From: Acidicapsa dinghuensis
Lineage (GTDB): Bacteria > Acidobacteriota > Terriglobia > Terriglobales > Acidobacteriaceae
Assembly (NCBI RefSeq): GCF_025685685.1
Contig: NZ_JAGSYH010000005.1
Coordinates: 434,001 to 498,000 of the forward strand
Direction: 5' to 3'
DNA length: 64,000 bases
Shown: one piece after another, positions 8,751 to 18,503 of the stretch
Numbering within the stretch: the stretch's first letter is position 1
Layout: each line of letters begins with the position of its first letter
Made by a program: the position numbers and the translations under genes
The notes under the pieces: model-generated
The model's input: the letters and a program-made list of their open reading frames with translations, nothing else
Told to the model about the DNA's origin: nothing
Database searches by the model: none

Positions 8751-10568
8751 TTACTTCTGGTTCAGATGAGTGGCTGGAGCCGAGGAAACCACTCCTGCGC
8801 CCTCCCGAATGGAGTAGAAGCGGTCTACGGATAGATTGGTCAATGTTTCCGTCTTGCCATCGGGCCAGAGAACTTCAGCTTTTTCTACACCCTCATGCTT
8901 GCCCAAACCGAAATGGATGCGAAGGTCATTTTGAGAGAGGTAGCTTCCGCCGCTGATGACTTCACCCAGCTGCACCAGGTCGCCAGCCATTACTCGCACT
9001 CGTGCGTTGAGTGCCAGACGATCGCACTGCACGCCTTCCAATTGGAAGCTGATCCAGTGGTTGTGTGGTCCATCCTCTGGACGAAGAATCATGGGCTGAC
9101 CAACTAAATTCTCTATGACTGCTTCAAGGTGGCCGTCGTTGAAGAGATCTCCTATTGCCATTCCGCGACTCACTTGCGGCGCCTGGATAGCCGACCCGAC
9201 TTGCTTACTGATGTTCTTGAATGTCCCATCGCGCTGGTTCTCGAACAGCAGTTTTGGCTCACGATATTTCGCGTCTTTATGAGCACTGTCTACCTGGGGA
9301 TAGACGTGCCCATTCACAACGAAATAATCCAGCCAGCCGTCGTTATCGAAGTCCACAAAAGCATCGCCCCAACCCACATATCCTTTGGTTCCTCTTGCAA
9401 TGCCTGACGCCAGTGAAGCGTCGATAAAGTTCATATCGCCTTCATTGCGATAGAGGGCCGCATATTCATTGTCGAAATGTGAGATCAGCAGAGACATGCG
9501 CCCCGAATGGAGATAGTCTCCGATTGCGATGCCCATATTGGCCTGTTCGAGACCATCTTCGTTAGCCGCGACGCCGGACGCAAGTCCCACATCGTTGAAT
9601 TTGCCAGAACCTTCGTTGCGATAGAGGTAGTTTGCCTCACCATCGTTAGTCACAAACAGATCGAGTTTTCCATCGTTGTCGAAGTCGCTCCAGACTGCAC
9701 TAAGACCAACACGGTCCTCCGGATCGTCAACACCTGTCTGCCGCGAGACGTCGGTAAAAGTTCCATCGTGGTTGTTGCGATAGAGACTGTCGGAGGAACC
9801 TTTCAGACCGCGCGGGCCACATTGCACATCAACGCCGAGATATTTGCACGTCTTCGCAGATCCGAATGCCGGAAGATCTTTGAGATCGAAGTTGACGTAG
9901 TGGGAAACGAATAGATCGGCCCAGCCATCGCCGTCATAATCTCCAAACGCTGCGCCTGTGGCCCACAAATGATCGCCACCCAGGCCCGCGCTCCTCGTCG
10001 CATCGGTGAATGTGCCATCGCCATTGTTGCGATAGAGGACTATCCCACCAAAACAAGTGACCAGCAGATCGGGCCAGCCGTCGTTGTTGTAATCTCCCAC
10101 TACTGCGCCCATCGCCCAGCACGGACTCGCGACTCCAGCTTTGTCTGTCACGTCAGTAAAGGTACCGTCATGATTATTGTGGTATAGGGCGCTGCGAGCC
10201 TTTTGCCCATGAAGTGCCATCTCAACGCTCTGCGCGTTTGTAAAGTAAATATCGAGCCAGCCGTCGCGGTCGTAGTCTATCAATGCAACTCCGCCGCTCA
10301 TGGACTCCACAATAAACTTCTGCTCTGGGCTTGAAAGGTGATCGAAGTGAATACCCGTCGAGGCCGTAATGTCCACAAGATTCGGATATTTAGTGCTAGT
10401 TGCACTCTCTTGTTTTCCGACCGAAGGAGTCACCTTGGGCTGCTGTGCAGGAGACTGTTGATTGACATCCTGTGCGAGCCCCATAGAAAAGCTGATAGCG
10501 CCCAAAACAGCGGCAGTCCTGCTAATAGCAATTAGTCTTCGGGCTGAAATCAGAGCACGGCAGAACAT
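8751..10568 (-). CDS. Secreted FG-GAP repeat / ASPIC-UnbV (CRTAC1-like) protein
   Basis: This 605-residue protein has an N-terminal export signal (RRLIAISRTAAVLGAISFSMG) and repeated FG-GAP/VCBS blades of the form DYDxDGWxDLFVxN...LYRNNxDGTFTDVT. These are calcium-loop beta-propeller repeats. The C-terminal ~100 residues (about 500-590: HNHWISFQLEGVQCDRLALNARVRV, then GLGKHEGVEKAEVLWPDGK) are an ASPIC/UnbV domain. Such proteins are exported and probably bind carbohydrate or protein; no enzyme activity is established. The gene follows the TPR gene by 30 nt and lies in the glycosidase/TonB locus, so a surface glycan-handling role is inferred. Confidence 0.85.
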   Translation of the reverse strand: MFCRALISARRLIAISRTAAVLGAISFSMGLAQDVNQQSPAQQPKVTPSVGKQESATSTKYPNLVDITASTGIHFDHLSSPEQKFIVESMSGGVALIDYDRDGWLDIYFTNAQSVEMALHGQKARSALYHNNHDGTFTDVTDKAGVASPCWAMGAVVGDYNNDGWPDLLVTCFGGIVLYRNNGDGTFTDATRSAGLGGDHLWATGAAFGDYDGDGWADLFVSHYVNFDLKDLPAFGSAKTCKYLGVDVQCGPRGLKGSSDSLYRNNHDGTFTDVSRQTGVDDPEDRVGLSAVWSDFDNDGKLDLFVTNDGEANYLYRNEGSGKFNDVGLASGVAANEDGLEQANMGIAIGDYLHSGRMSLLISHFDNEYAALYRNEGDMNFIDASLASGIARGTKGYVGWGDAFVDFDNDGWLDYFVVNGHVYPQVDSAHKDAKYREPKLLFENQRDGTFKNISKQVGSAIQAPQVSRGMAIGDLFNDGHLEAVIENLVGQPMILRPEDGPHNHWISFQLEGVQCDRLALNARVRVMAGDLVQLGEVISGGSYLSQNDLRIHFGLGKHEGVEKAEVLWPDGKTETLTNLSVDRFYSIREGAGVVSSAPATHLNQK

Positions 10569-10598
10569 CGCGACTCCGTGGCGAAACTATCGTGGTCA

Positions 10599-11825
10599 CT
10601 ATTTCTCAACGGGATCATCGGCCTGCATTTGTTGCGGCTGAATCTGCATTTCCTTGTAGATAGCGCGCAGCTTCTCTTTCATTGCCTTGTACTTCTTGTA
10701 GAGGACAATCTCACGCTTCGCATCTTCAGTCCGTCCAGCCCCTCGATACAGCATGCCAAGACGGTAATGCGCCGTCGCATTGGTGGGGTCCAATTGGATG
10801 GTCTGTTCCAATAATGCAGTGGCCTTTGCATTTTGATTCATGTCAATGAGCAGTTTCGCCAGCCCTAGCTTGGCATCAGAATCAGATGGCTGCAGCTCGA
10901 CGGCCTTCGAATACTCCTGAAAAGCCTTGGCAGTATCGCCTCTCTGTGCGTCGATCTCGCCCAGTCGCGATTCAGACTTTTCGTCCATGGGATTGACTTC
11001 AAGAGCTGTGCGGTACTCCTGCTCAGCCTCTTTCTTTGCAGAGACGTCATCGGAAGCATTCAGCAGCTCGGCCAATTCGTAGTGAACGCCGGGCAGATGT
11101 GAATCAATGGCAATCGCCTTACGATAATTCGAGATGGCTCCAGCATTATTGCCCAGTCTGGTTTCTTCGTGCGCCATCACCTGATGCATTTGCGCTGAAT
11201 CGGGCGCAATCAAGGAGAGATTTAACATCGACTCTCCTGCTAAATCGGCATAGGTGCGATAGGCGGCGTATTGCACTTCCGGATTTTCCGGATCTGATTT
11301 TTGCAACTGACCGATGATATTCACTGCCTGGTCGAGATCGCCGGTTTGGGTGTAGATGCCAATCAATTCGAGGCCGGCCTGGCTTTTGAACTTCTTGTCT
11401 TCAAGAAGCGGGAACGATGCTTTCAGGTCCTCGCGCGCATGCGGAAAGTCGGCGGTGTGCTCCTCGGCAATCCCCAAAAGTGCCTGGATTCGCGATAAGT
11501 TCGGTTGGAGCTGAACGGCCGCATGAAGTTGCGGTACCGCGTCTTTATATTCGCCGCGAAAAAATAATAGAACTCCGAGATTCGCGCGAGCCTCCACATT
11601 GTTTGGCTCAAGGGCAACGACCTTTTGCAGTTCCGGGATCGCGAGCTCTGGTCTGTGCTCACGGAGGTATTGCTGCGCAGCTTGCGCATGCGACTGAACT
11701 TCAGTTTGAGAGCTGGGCTGCTGGATTGTCTGAGAGGTAACAGTTGAAGTCGAAGTCTGGGAGATGGTAGGAAGTAACTGTATCGGCAGCACGATCAGCA
11801 TTACCAATACAGCCTTGTGGATCAT
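10599..11825 (-). CDS. Exported TPR repeat protein
   Basis: This 408-residue protein starts with a hydrophobic export signal (MIHKAVLVMLIVLPIQLLPT). It carries about eight tetratricopeptide repeats, for example ELQKVVALEPNNVEARANLGVL, EYRTALEVNPMDEKSESRLG and LLEQTIQLDPTNATAHYRLG. TPRs are helical protein-binding scaffolds. In acidobacterial genomes such proteins often sit with ASPIC/UnbV proteins and TonB receptors, and this gene lies exactly between those two. A GTG at 11834 is an alternative start; ATG 11825 begins the signal. It may help assemble or couple a surface glycan complex, but that is inference. Confidence 0.8.
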   Translation of the reverse strand: MIHKAVLVMLIVLPIQLLPTISQTSTSTVTSQTIQQPSSQTEVQSHAQAAQQYLREHRPELAIPELQKVVALEPNNVEARANLGVLLFFRGEYKDAVPQLHAAVQLQPNLSRIQALLGIAEEHTADFPHAREDLKASFPLLEDKKFKSQAGLELIGIYTQTGDLDQAVNIIGQLQKSDPENPEVQYAAYRTYADLAGESMLNLSLIAPDSAQMHQVMAHEETRLGNNAGAISNYRKAIAIDSHLPGVHYELAELLNASDDVSAKKEAEQEYRTALEVNPMDEKSESRLGEIDAQRGDTAKAFQEYSKAVELQPSDSDAKLGLAKLLIDMNQNAKATALLEQTIQLDPTNATAHYRLGMLYRGAGRTEDAKREIVLYKKYKAMKEKLRAIYKEMQIQPQQMQADDPVEK

Positions 11826-11923
11826 AGTAATCACAGAATAACAAAGGACGGAGATCAGGTGGAGAAATCGCGAGGAGGATGCCGTGTTCCTCCCATCCTC
11901 CTCGCGTCAGTAGTTCTCTGCGG

Positions 11924-14900
11924 TCAGAACGATATACGGCCGTAGAGTTGCAGAGCTCTGCCACCCACTGTCGTGCCCGTAATCTGTGCAGACTCACCCT
12001 GGCCTATGGCGTTGTTGCCTGGCTGGCCAAAGCTGGGGTGATTCAAGGCATTGGAAGCATCCGCCCGGATCTGGAATTTGACTCCGCGTTCCGGCAATAG
12101 ATCGAAAGTCTTGCCAAGCGAGAAGCTTACGTTCGAGAGTCCAGGACCGTAAACGATGTTCCGGATGAAATTGCCGTATGTGTATGGCGCAGGGACTGCA
12201 AGAGCGGAAAGGTTGTACCACTCATTAAGACTGCGACCGCCTGGCACGGCATGTACGTCACCGACCAGGTTCGCATACTGGGTATAACTTCCGGACTGAT
12301 TGTTCGATGAATTGTTATTCCCAGTCGTAATCGTGATAGGGTTTCCGCCCTGAACTACAAAGGTACCCGCAATCTGCCACCCGCCGAGCACTTCATCGGC
12401 GACCAGGTTCTTATTCAAGAACATCGCTCCCCTGCCGAACGGCAGCTTATAAATCGCTTGTCCCTTAAACATGTTCCTGATGTCAAAGTTGGAGTTGCTG
12501 TAGTTCTCGGAGGTAGCAAACGCATTTTGATAATTCTGCCAGCCACCGCGGCTGCCCCAGCCGGAAGAATCCTGATCGTCGAGGAAGTGAGACCACGTGT
12601 AGTTCACATTGAACTGCAGTCCATAGCTCATCCGTTTGGTGATTTGAGCCTGCAACGAGTTGTAGTTGGAAACGGCGTTGTTTGGGCTTCCACTGATCTG
12701 CTGGAAGTTCGGGTACGGCACATTCCCAGCGTCATTCGGCCCGAGTTGGCTTTGAGGAACTTGATTAATGTCTACTGGGAAGTTCAAATTCGTGCCGTGG
12801 TTGCCAACGTATGCGATCTCAGCGACGAAGTCCCTGGCAAACTCCCTCTGCACCGCCAAAGACCACTGATAATTTGTCGGAACGGGAGTGTGATATTGAT
12901 CGTAGTTCACGCCCTGTCCGTTATAGGCATCCGGAGTGGTCGGCGCGGTGAGATAGAGAGAGCTGACGCTCCCTAAGTTGTATGCTCCGACACCACAACC
13001 TGGGTCGGCGTTATCCGGCGTGCTGCCGTCTGAGTCGAGTTGTACGAACGGGCAAATACCGTTGGTTACATCGTTCCCGTAGTTGCCGCGGCTGCCAAAG
13101 GCGCCCCCCAGCGAGCCGCCGGCATAGGTGTCCGCACTCCACGTGGACGCATAAATACCGAAGCCACCGCGAAGAACCGTATTCTGGCTGGGCTGCCAGC
13201 TGAAACCTACGCGCGGCAGAAAGATGGCATACTTCGGGGCTTCCAAAGTGTGACGACCATTCGCATGGCTAAAGCCGTACCACATCGCACCAGGTGTGTT
13301 GTTTGCGGGGTTAACTACAGTGGGGTCGAAGGTCGCCTCATTGCCACGCACCTCAGACCAGCCGGTTTCGATTTCATAACGCAGACCGAGATTGATGGTC
13401 AAGTTCGGGCGCATCTTCCAATCATCCTGGGCAAAGACCTGTGGAGTCTTCCATCTTCCTCCGTATTCCGGAGTCACGGATGCACTCCAGGTTTGGGTCT
13501 GCCCGAGTAGAAAGTCTGCGTAGGAAAAACCATCATAGGCGTTGGTATTGCCACCACCTGCCGAGGTGTAAGTCCCGCCATAATTCACGCTGGCGGAGTT
13601 GATATTTCCCCAGGCTGTAGAGTCAGCCCGATTGATCAGGAACTCGCCTCCGAAATGCAGAACGTGCTTGCCTTTGATAAGCGTCACAACATCAGAGGGA
13701 TCAAAAACCATTTCTTTATAGACCGCATTGGTGGAACCACCGGGCCCATAGAAATTGTTGATGCTTATGTTTGGAAAGTTGTCGGCCTTGGCAAAAGCGA
13801 CTCCCAACTTCGACGGCCAGTTCTGGTTAAGCGTCGCCGGTACAAAGAAATTCAACTGGTCCGTGAAGCCTAAACGCGCTTCATTCGTGAGATGAGAGCT
13901 AAAGGTCCACACGTCTGAAACCTGCGCGTTGTCGCGGCTCACATCCGCGCTCTGGCAATCGATGGGGCAAAATCCCTCGCCGTATCCGTATCCAGGGTTA
14001 TCGCTCTCTGTCTCAGAAATAGTGACCCGGTTGGAGCCGGTGACATCATAGTCGAGACGACCAAAAAACTTGGTGAAGGGATTCGTGCTCGGTGTTTGGT
14101 AGGCGTAGTTGTTCTGATAATATCCCTCGCTCGCGTTTCCATTTGTAACCAGCTGTCCAGGAAAGTTCGGCGCAGGCATGATCTTTTGAATAGCCAAAGC
14201 CGCGGGGCTCAGCATATTTGTGGGGATTTTGTTATACGCCTGGCTTCCGTTTCCATATTCAGAGGCGAAGCTCTGGCGGATCACGCAAGGGCATGTGACC
14301 GTGATGGCTCCATTTGTATAGGCGGGACCTGTGTATGTGTGGCTGCCCGTCGCCTGGATGGTCTGCGTAGTTGGATCATAGAGAAGAGGAAGACCTTCCG
14401 CACTGAAATCTCCTGCTTGCATTGCGGCTGTCGGCACGGTTAAGAAGCCGGTGCTTGAACCGCCATTGTCAATGGTTTTGTCATAGTCGAAATAGAAGAA
14501 CATCTTGTGCTTCCATATCGGACCTCCGACCGCCACACCAAAGTTGTTGTAGTGAATAACAGGAACTGTAAAGGGCGCGCCGAAATTGTATGTGGCGGCA
14601 TTCAATGCATTGTTCTGGAAGTAGTCATAGCCGGCACCATGAAACGCATCGGTGCCACTCTTGGTGATCTGGTTGTAGACGATGTCGCCTACGCCGTATT
14701 GAGCTGAGAAGCCAGTGCTACTGACTTTGACTTCCGCGGTGGTTTCAAAGACTGTAACGTCCGCGTTTTGACTCATTGGCAGCGTGGTGGTTGCTCCATC
14801 CGCCAACACGCTCTCGAAAGGAAGATTGCCATTGATCGATGCAATCTGACCCGGGTTCACAGAACTCGATGAATTCTCTGGCGCACCGGAAGCACCGGGT

Positions 14901-15379
14901 AGCAAGACAACGAAGTTCTCCCAATCCGCTCCGCCAACCTGTGGCAGTTCCGCCATGGTCGATGCTTCAAGAGTACCTTCTTGCGCACCAGATTCGGTCG
15001 TCAGCAGCGGAAGATCCTCTCGCACCACGACCTGCTGTTCTGCTGCGCCCACCGTGAGTTGTGCGTTCACGGTATTGATTCCGACACCCAGAGTAATGGG
15101 GCCGCGTACAAAGTCCTTGAACCCTTGCCGGCTGAAAGTGACGACATAATGGTCGGGCACGATCGAACCTGTGTCATACAATCCGGCACCATCGGTGAGA
15201 TACGTAGTGGTGATGTCCTTGTCTACATCGTGCACCGTGACCGTTACCCCAGGAACTACTGCGCCCGATTGATCCGTGGTCGTTCCGCGAAGATCACCGG
15301 AGTTCGTATTCTGGGCAATACACATCCCACTTTCCAAACTCAAAAAGAGGGCCAATATCCATCGCACCTTGTATCTCAT
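11924..15379 (-). CDS. TonB-dependent receptor with carboxypeptidase-regulatory-like domain
   Basis: This 1151-residue outer-membrane receptor has a signal peptide (MRYKVRWILALFLSLESGMC). A carboxypeptidase-regulatory-like domain follows at about 25-110 (GDLRGTTTDQSGAVVPGVTV), then a plug domain and a long Tyr/Asn/Gly-rich beta-barrel ending in a terminal Phe (LYGRISF). This is the Oar/CarboxypepD-reg type typical of Acidobacteria, used for energy-dependent import of large substrates. The frame extends to 15460, but ATG 15379 has GGAGG six bases upstream and begins the signal peptide. No SusD homologue is visible nearby; the TPR and ASPIC/UnbV genes immediately downstream may take that place. 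The likely cargo is glucan oligosaccharide, by context only. Confidence 0.9.
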   Translation of the reverse strand: MRYKVRWILALFLSLESGMCIAQNTNSGDLRGTTTDQSGAVVPGVTVTVHDVDKDITTTYLTDGAGLYDTGSIVPDHYVVTFSRQGFKDFVRGPITLGVGINTVNAQLTVGAAEQQVVVREDLPLLTTESGAQEGTLEASTMAELPQVGGADWENFVVLLPGASGAPENSSSSVNPGQIASINGNLPFESVLADGATTTLPMSQNADVTVFETTAEVKVSSTGFSAQYGVGDIVYNQITKSGTDAFHGAGYDYFQNNALNAATYNFGAPFTVPVIHYNNFGVAVGGPIWKHKMFFYFDYDKTIDNGGSSTGFLTVPTAAMQAGDFSAEGLPLLYDPTTQTIQATGSHTYTGPAYTNGAITVTCPCVIRQSFASEYGNGSQAYNKIPTNMLSPAALAIQKIMPAPNFPGQLVTNGNASEGYYQNNYAYQTPSTNPFTKFFGRLDYDVTGSNRVTISETESDNPGYGYGEGFCPIDCQSADVSRDNAQVSDVWTFSSHLTNEARLGFTDQLNFFVPATLNQNWPSKLGVAFAKADNFPNISINNFYGPGGSTNAVYKEMVFDPSDVVTLIKGKHVLHFGGEFLINRADSTAWGNINSASVNYGGTYTSAGGGNTNAYDGFSYADFLLGQTQTWSASVTPEYGGRWKTPQVFAQDDWKMRPNLTINLGLRYEIETGWSEVRGNEATFDPTVVNPANNTPGAMWYGFSHANGRHTLEAPKYAIFLPRVGFSWQPSQNTVLRGGFGIYASTWSADTYAGGSLGGAFGSRGNYGNDVTNGICPFVQLDSDGSTPDNADPGCGVGAYNLGSVSSLYLTAPTTPDAYNGQGVNYDQYHTPVPTNYQWSLAVQREFARDFVAEIAYVGNHGTNLNFPVDINQVPQSQLGPNDAGNVPYPNFQQISGSPNNAVSNYNSLQAQITKRMSYGLQFNVNYTWSHFLDDQDSSGWGSRGGWQNYQNAFATSENYSNSNFDIRNMFKGQAIYKLPFGRGAMFLNKNLVADEVLGGWQIAGTFVVQGGNPITITTGNNNSSNNQSGSYTQYANLVGDVHAVPGGRSLNEWYNLSALAVPAPYTYGNFIRNIVYGPGLSNVSFSLGKTFDLLPERGVKFQIRADASNALNHPSFGQPGNNAIGQGESAQITGTTVGGRALQLYGRISF

Positions 15380-15481
15380 TGAAAGCCTCCAAAAATTACA
15401 GAACCACCGCATGCATCTCCGCAAAAGAGCAGGCACGGGAGCCTGCCCAGTCAATTTCAACAGCCAGTTGCCTTATAAAAG

Positions 15482-15493
15482 GCAATCGTTTGT
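15482..15493 (-). promoter_or_regulatory. Candidate LacI-type operator upstream of the TonB receptor
   Basis: The plus strand reads GCAATCGTTTGT. This matches the reverse complement of the box at 8703-8714 (ACAATCGTTTGT) at 11 of 12 positions and is centred on CG as LacI-family operators are. It lies about 100 nt upstream of the TonB receptor start. A weaker relative (9 of 12) is at 15674-15685. The shared box would place both transcription units under one regulator. Confidence 0.45.
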
Positions 15494-15701
15494 CTTGGTC
15501 AAAGAAAACTACCGGGTACATGCGCGAACGGATTACATCACGACTTTGTAATGATTGTCAACAAAGTTGCCGCTTCCCGTTTCGTGCCGCAAAGCAGCCT
15601 CGTTCATTCAGAAAAACTGCTGAGTCGTTAGGCTTTAGAGCGCGGTGATGGTTGCGCCGCCTAGCTTCTTTAGTAAAGCGATTGTTCTAGCTATGAATCA
15701 C

Positions 15702-17009
15702 TCATCCAGCATTTACAAGTGGTCTTAATTCGAGATTGAACACATGCTCAATAGCCGCAGTCGCCGAGACATCCTTGTAGAGGGATCCCTCTTTCATGAC
15801 AACGTGCAGATTCTTCTCGCGGACGACCAGATCAAGATCTGCGAGTGGATCGCCGTCTACCAAAAGGAGATCCGCAATGTAGCCTTCCTTCACTTGGCCG
15901 AGTTCGTTGCCCATCCCCATCACCTGGCCACCAATCCGTGTGCCGCATTGAAGAGCTTCGCTCGGTGAGAAGCCGAGCAGGTCGACAAAGTGCTTGAGGT
16001 CGCGGGCATTGTCACCTTGCGGTGACTGGGCAAATCCATAGTCGCCTCCGATGAGGATACGCACCCCTCGCTTGCGCAGCTCGGTGTAGACCGCGGCTGT
16101 GGAATCGATTACGCGCTGCATCTGCCGGCCGCATTCAGAATCGCGATGGAAACCAAACTGCTCCCCTTCATACAGGGTGCTGTAGATGATTCCAATAGCC
16201 GGCCCGACAAAGATGCGATCCTTCACAGACTCCAGCATGTCGATCGCCTCTTCGTCGGCAGACTCGCAGTGATAGATTACGTCGACTCCACAGCGAACCG
16301 CTCGCTTGACAGATTCGGCCGCGCGCGCGTGACAGTTGACCTTCTTGCCAAAATCACGCGCGACATTGACGGCCATTTGCACCTCTTCTTCCCGCATCAC
16401 CGTAAGTCCGCCATGTGCAGCCGGGCTGAGATCGTCGCCTGAGATGTTGACTTTGATGTTGTCTACGCCTTCCCGGCAACACAGGCGCACAGCCTTCTTG
16501 ATTTCTTCGACGCCGTCGGCGATCAAGCCGAAGCTCTCGTAGTACATATGTGCTTTGCGCTCGTCGCCCAACCCGCCGGTCACAGTGATCTCAGGGCTCG
16601 CGGCTCGAATGCGCGGCCCAGGAAACTGACCCGCGTTAACGGCATTCCGAATGACCACGTCCAAACGCAACTTGGACGTAGCTGCGCTATAAGCGCTGGT
16701 AAAACCATGATCGAGCAGCGTCTTGGCGTTGCGCGCTGTGAGAAGCATGTGTTCTTCGGGAGGGATATTGCCCAGGTCGGAATCATTGACCGCTCCACCG
16801 AAAGAAATGTGGGCGTGTCCTTCTACCAGCCCCGGCATCAGAGTCCTGCCAAGAGCCTCGATCACGTGTGCCCCGCTTGTAGGAAGTTGATGAGGTGCTG
16901 AGGCAATCGTTTTAATTCGAGATCCCTCGACAAGCACGTCAGCGGGAAACGCAGTAGAGCCACTGCCATCCCAAACGCTGGCGCCGCGGAATAGAACTGG
17001 CTTTGTCAT
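15702..17009 (-). CDS. Amidohydrolase family protein (imidazolonepropionase-like)
   Basis: This 435-residue metal-dependent hydrolase has the amidohydrolase fold. The HxH motif is in GLVEGHAHISFGG, the likely carboxylated lysine is in GVDNIKVNISG, further metal histidines are in VNCHARA and VIYHCES, and the catalytic aspartate is in IGGDYGF. The C-terminal GYIADLLLVDGDPLADL is typical of the imidazolonepropionase/Xaa-Pro dipeptidase-like subgroup, which hydrolyses cyclic amides or acylated amino acids. No signal peptide is seen, so it should be cytoplasmic. It is the last gene of a three-gene operon, 24 nt after the APC permease, so its substrate is probably what that permease imports. Confidence 0.85.
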   Translation of the reverse strand: MTKPVLFRGASVWDGSGSTAFPADVLVEGSRIKTIASAPHQLPTSGAHVIEALGRTLMPGLVEGHAHISFGGAVNDSDLGNIPPEEHMLLTARNAKTLLDHGFTSAYSAATSKLRLDVVIRNAVNAGQFPGPRIRAASPEITVTGGLGDERKAHMYYESFGLIADGVEEIKKAVRLCCREGVDNIKVNISGDDLSPAAHGGLTVMREEEVQMAVNVARDFGKKVNCHARAAESVKRAVRCGVDVIYHCESADEEAIDMLESVKDRIFVGPAIGIIYSTLYEGEQFGFHRDSECGRQMQRVIDSTAAVYTELRKRGVRILIGGDYGFAQSPQGDNARDLKHFVDLLGFSPSEALQCGTRIGGQVMGMGNELGQVKEGYIADLLLVDGDPLADLDLVVREKNLHVVMKEGSLYKDVSATAAIEHVFNLELRPLVNAG

Positions 17010-17033
17010 GTCTATCTCCTTGCAAGCTGAAAC

Positions 17034-18482
17034 CTATTCACTCAAGTACGACTGATCGGCGACATAGGCGCCGATTCGAGCCGCGAGACCCGGCGAGATT
17101 CGAGAAATCACCATGCCGTAGATTGCGGACAGTACAAGGATCATCAGAGCAATCCATGGGAATACATTGAAAGGCCACGGTTGCCCTGGCTGGATTAATC
17201 CCCAGAGTGGCAAAATCATGATCGACGCTCCCACCACCGGCAGCAGAATATGACGAAAGATATTGAGTTCACTGCGCCGATGGCGGAAGACATAGATCGG
17301 CAAGGCGAGATTCGTAAGCATATAGGTAAGAATGATCGGGATGCCACCAAGCGTACCAGCGAATCCGAAATATTCCATGGGCGCAACGCCGCCGAGCAAG
17401 CCAAAGCCGAGCACAAGTGAAACTGCGATCAGAAGGAACACCCACATCGCACTATGCGGCGTTTGATGTTGGGGGTGAATTTTCCCAAGAAATTCAGGGA
17501 GCAGGCCTTCACGGCCCGAGTTGAATAGAATGCGCGCCTGGGAATTAACCAGACCAATCAGCGAGCCAAGAATGCTGGTGACGCCTGCAATATACGCAAG
17601 CACGAGCAGTCTGGGCGCCGCAGCCTTGAGACCGTCAATAAATGGCAGTTGTGAGCCTCCCAGTGCATGCGCGTCCATTTTGAAACCGGCGGCGGTTGCA
17701 TAGGCTAGGAAGATATAGAAGATGCCGATAGCAAGCGTCCCAGTGAGTAGAGCACGGGGAATATTGCGGCGTGGATTCTCAGTCTCTTCTGCAAGCGAAG
17801 CGGAATTTTCCCATCCAATGAAGAGATACACGGCCAGCGGAAATCCTGTTCCCAAACCTGCGAGCCCGCCTACCAGGTTGGAGTACTGGAAGGGCGCAAC
17901 CGTGAGAAATCTCGGATGGGCAAGCATCATGAGAATGCTCCCGATAACCAGCAGACCGGCTTCGAAATAGAAGAATACTCCTGACCAGAATGTCGAGAGT
18001 GCAACGCCCCTCATAACCAGCCAACCGGTTGCGAAAGAAATCAGTACTGTAACGAAGCTCCAGTGAATCGAGAAACCAAGGAACATTTTGATTGTTTCCG
18101 CAATCCAGACACCGGCGACTGAGACGACGGTAGAAGCAGAGACGATATAGCCGAAGATAAGAAAGACGGAAACCCCAGCGCCGACCGAAGGTCCGAACGC
18201 CTTGCCGGTGAAGGTTACGAAGGATCCAGTAGATGGGGTGAAGCGAGAAAATTCCGCAATCGTGTTAGTCAGAAACAAGATCACAACCATGGCGGTGACA
18301 ATCGTAAGCGGAGCCGCAAGCCCTGCTCCCCGCACAATCACGGCAAAGCCAAAAAAGAAACTCATCGCCGGCGCGATGGTGGCGAGAGTGGACACCACGA
18401 TGTGGCTCGGAGAGAGCGTATTTTGCCGGAGCCGCATCTCTTCGCCCACCTTCGCGTTGATTTCCGCTTCCCTCGCCAACAT
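17034..18482 (-). CDS. APC-superfamily amino acid/polyamine permease
   Basis: This 482-residue integral membrane protein has about 12 hydrophobic segments. The first is in IVVSTLATIAPAMSFFFGFAV, with the characteristic unwound-helix motif near AEFSRFTPSTGSFVTFTGKAFG, and GWENSASLAEETENPRRNIPRA is a strong APC signature. The family exchanges or symports amino acids, amines or related nitrogen compounds. It begins 21 nt after the FAH-family gene, so it is co-transcribed. Substrate specificity is not deducible. A second in-frame ATG 15 codons in (MRLRQN) could be the true start. Confidence 0.88.
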   Translation of the reverse strand: MLAREAEINAKVGEEMRLRQNTLSPSHIVVSTLATIAPAMSFFFGFAVIVRGAGLAAPLTIVTAMVVILFLTNTIAEFSRFTPSTGSFVTFTGKAFGPSVGAGVSVFLIFGYIVSASTVVSVAGVWIAETIKMFLGFSIHWSFVTVLISFATGWLVMRGVALSTFWSGVFFYFEAGLLVIGSILMMLAHPRFLTVAPFQYSNLVGGLAGLGTGFPLAVYLFIGWENSASLAEETENPRRNIPRALLTGTLAIGIFYIFLAYATAAGFKMDAHALGGSQLPFIDGLKAAAPRLLVLAYIAGVTSILGSLIGLVNSQARILFNSGREGLLPEFLGKIHPQHQTPHSAMWVFLLIAVSLVLGFGLLGGVAPMEYFGFAGTLGGIPIILTYMLTNLALPIYVFRHRRSELNIFRHILLPVVGASIMILPLWGLIQPGQPWPFNVFPWIALMILVLSAIYGMVISRISPGLAARIGAYVADQSYLSE

Positions 18483-18503
18483 AGTGTTCCCCGCGATTGG
18501 CGT

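Noticed and set aside
15425-15445. GCAGGC/GCCTGC hairpin upstream of the TonB gene
   Set aside because: Short 6-bp stem in the leader with no T-run or conserved riboswitch features; not enough to call an element.
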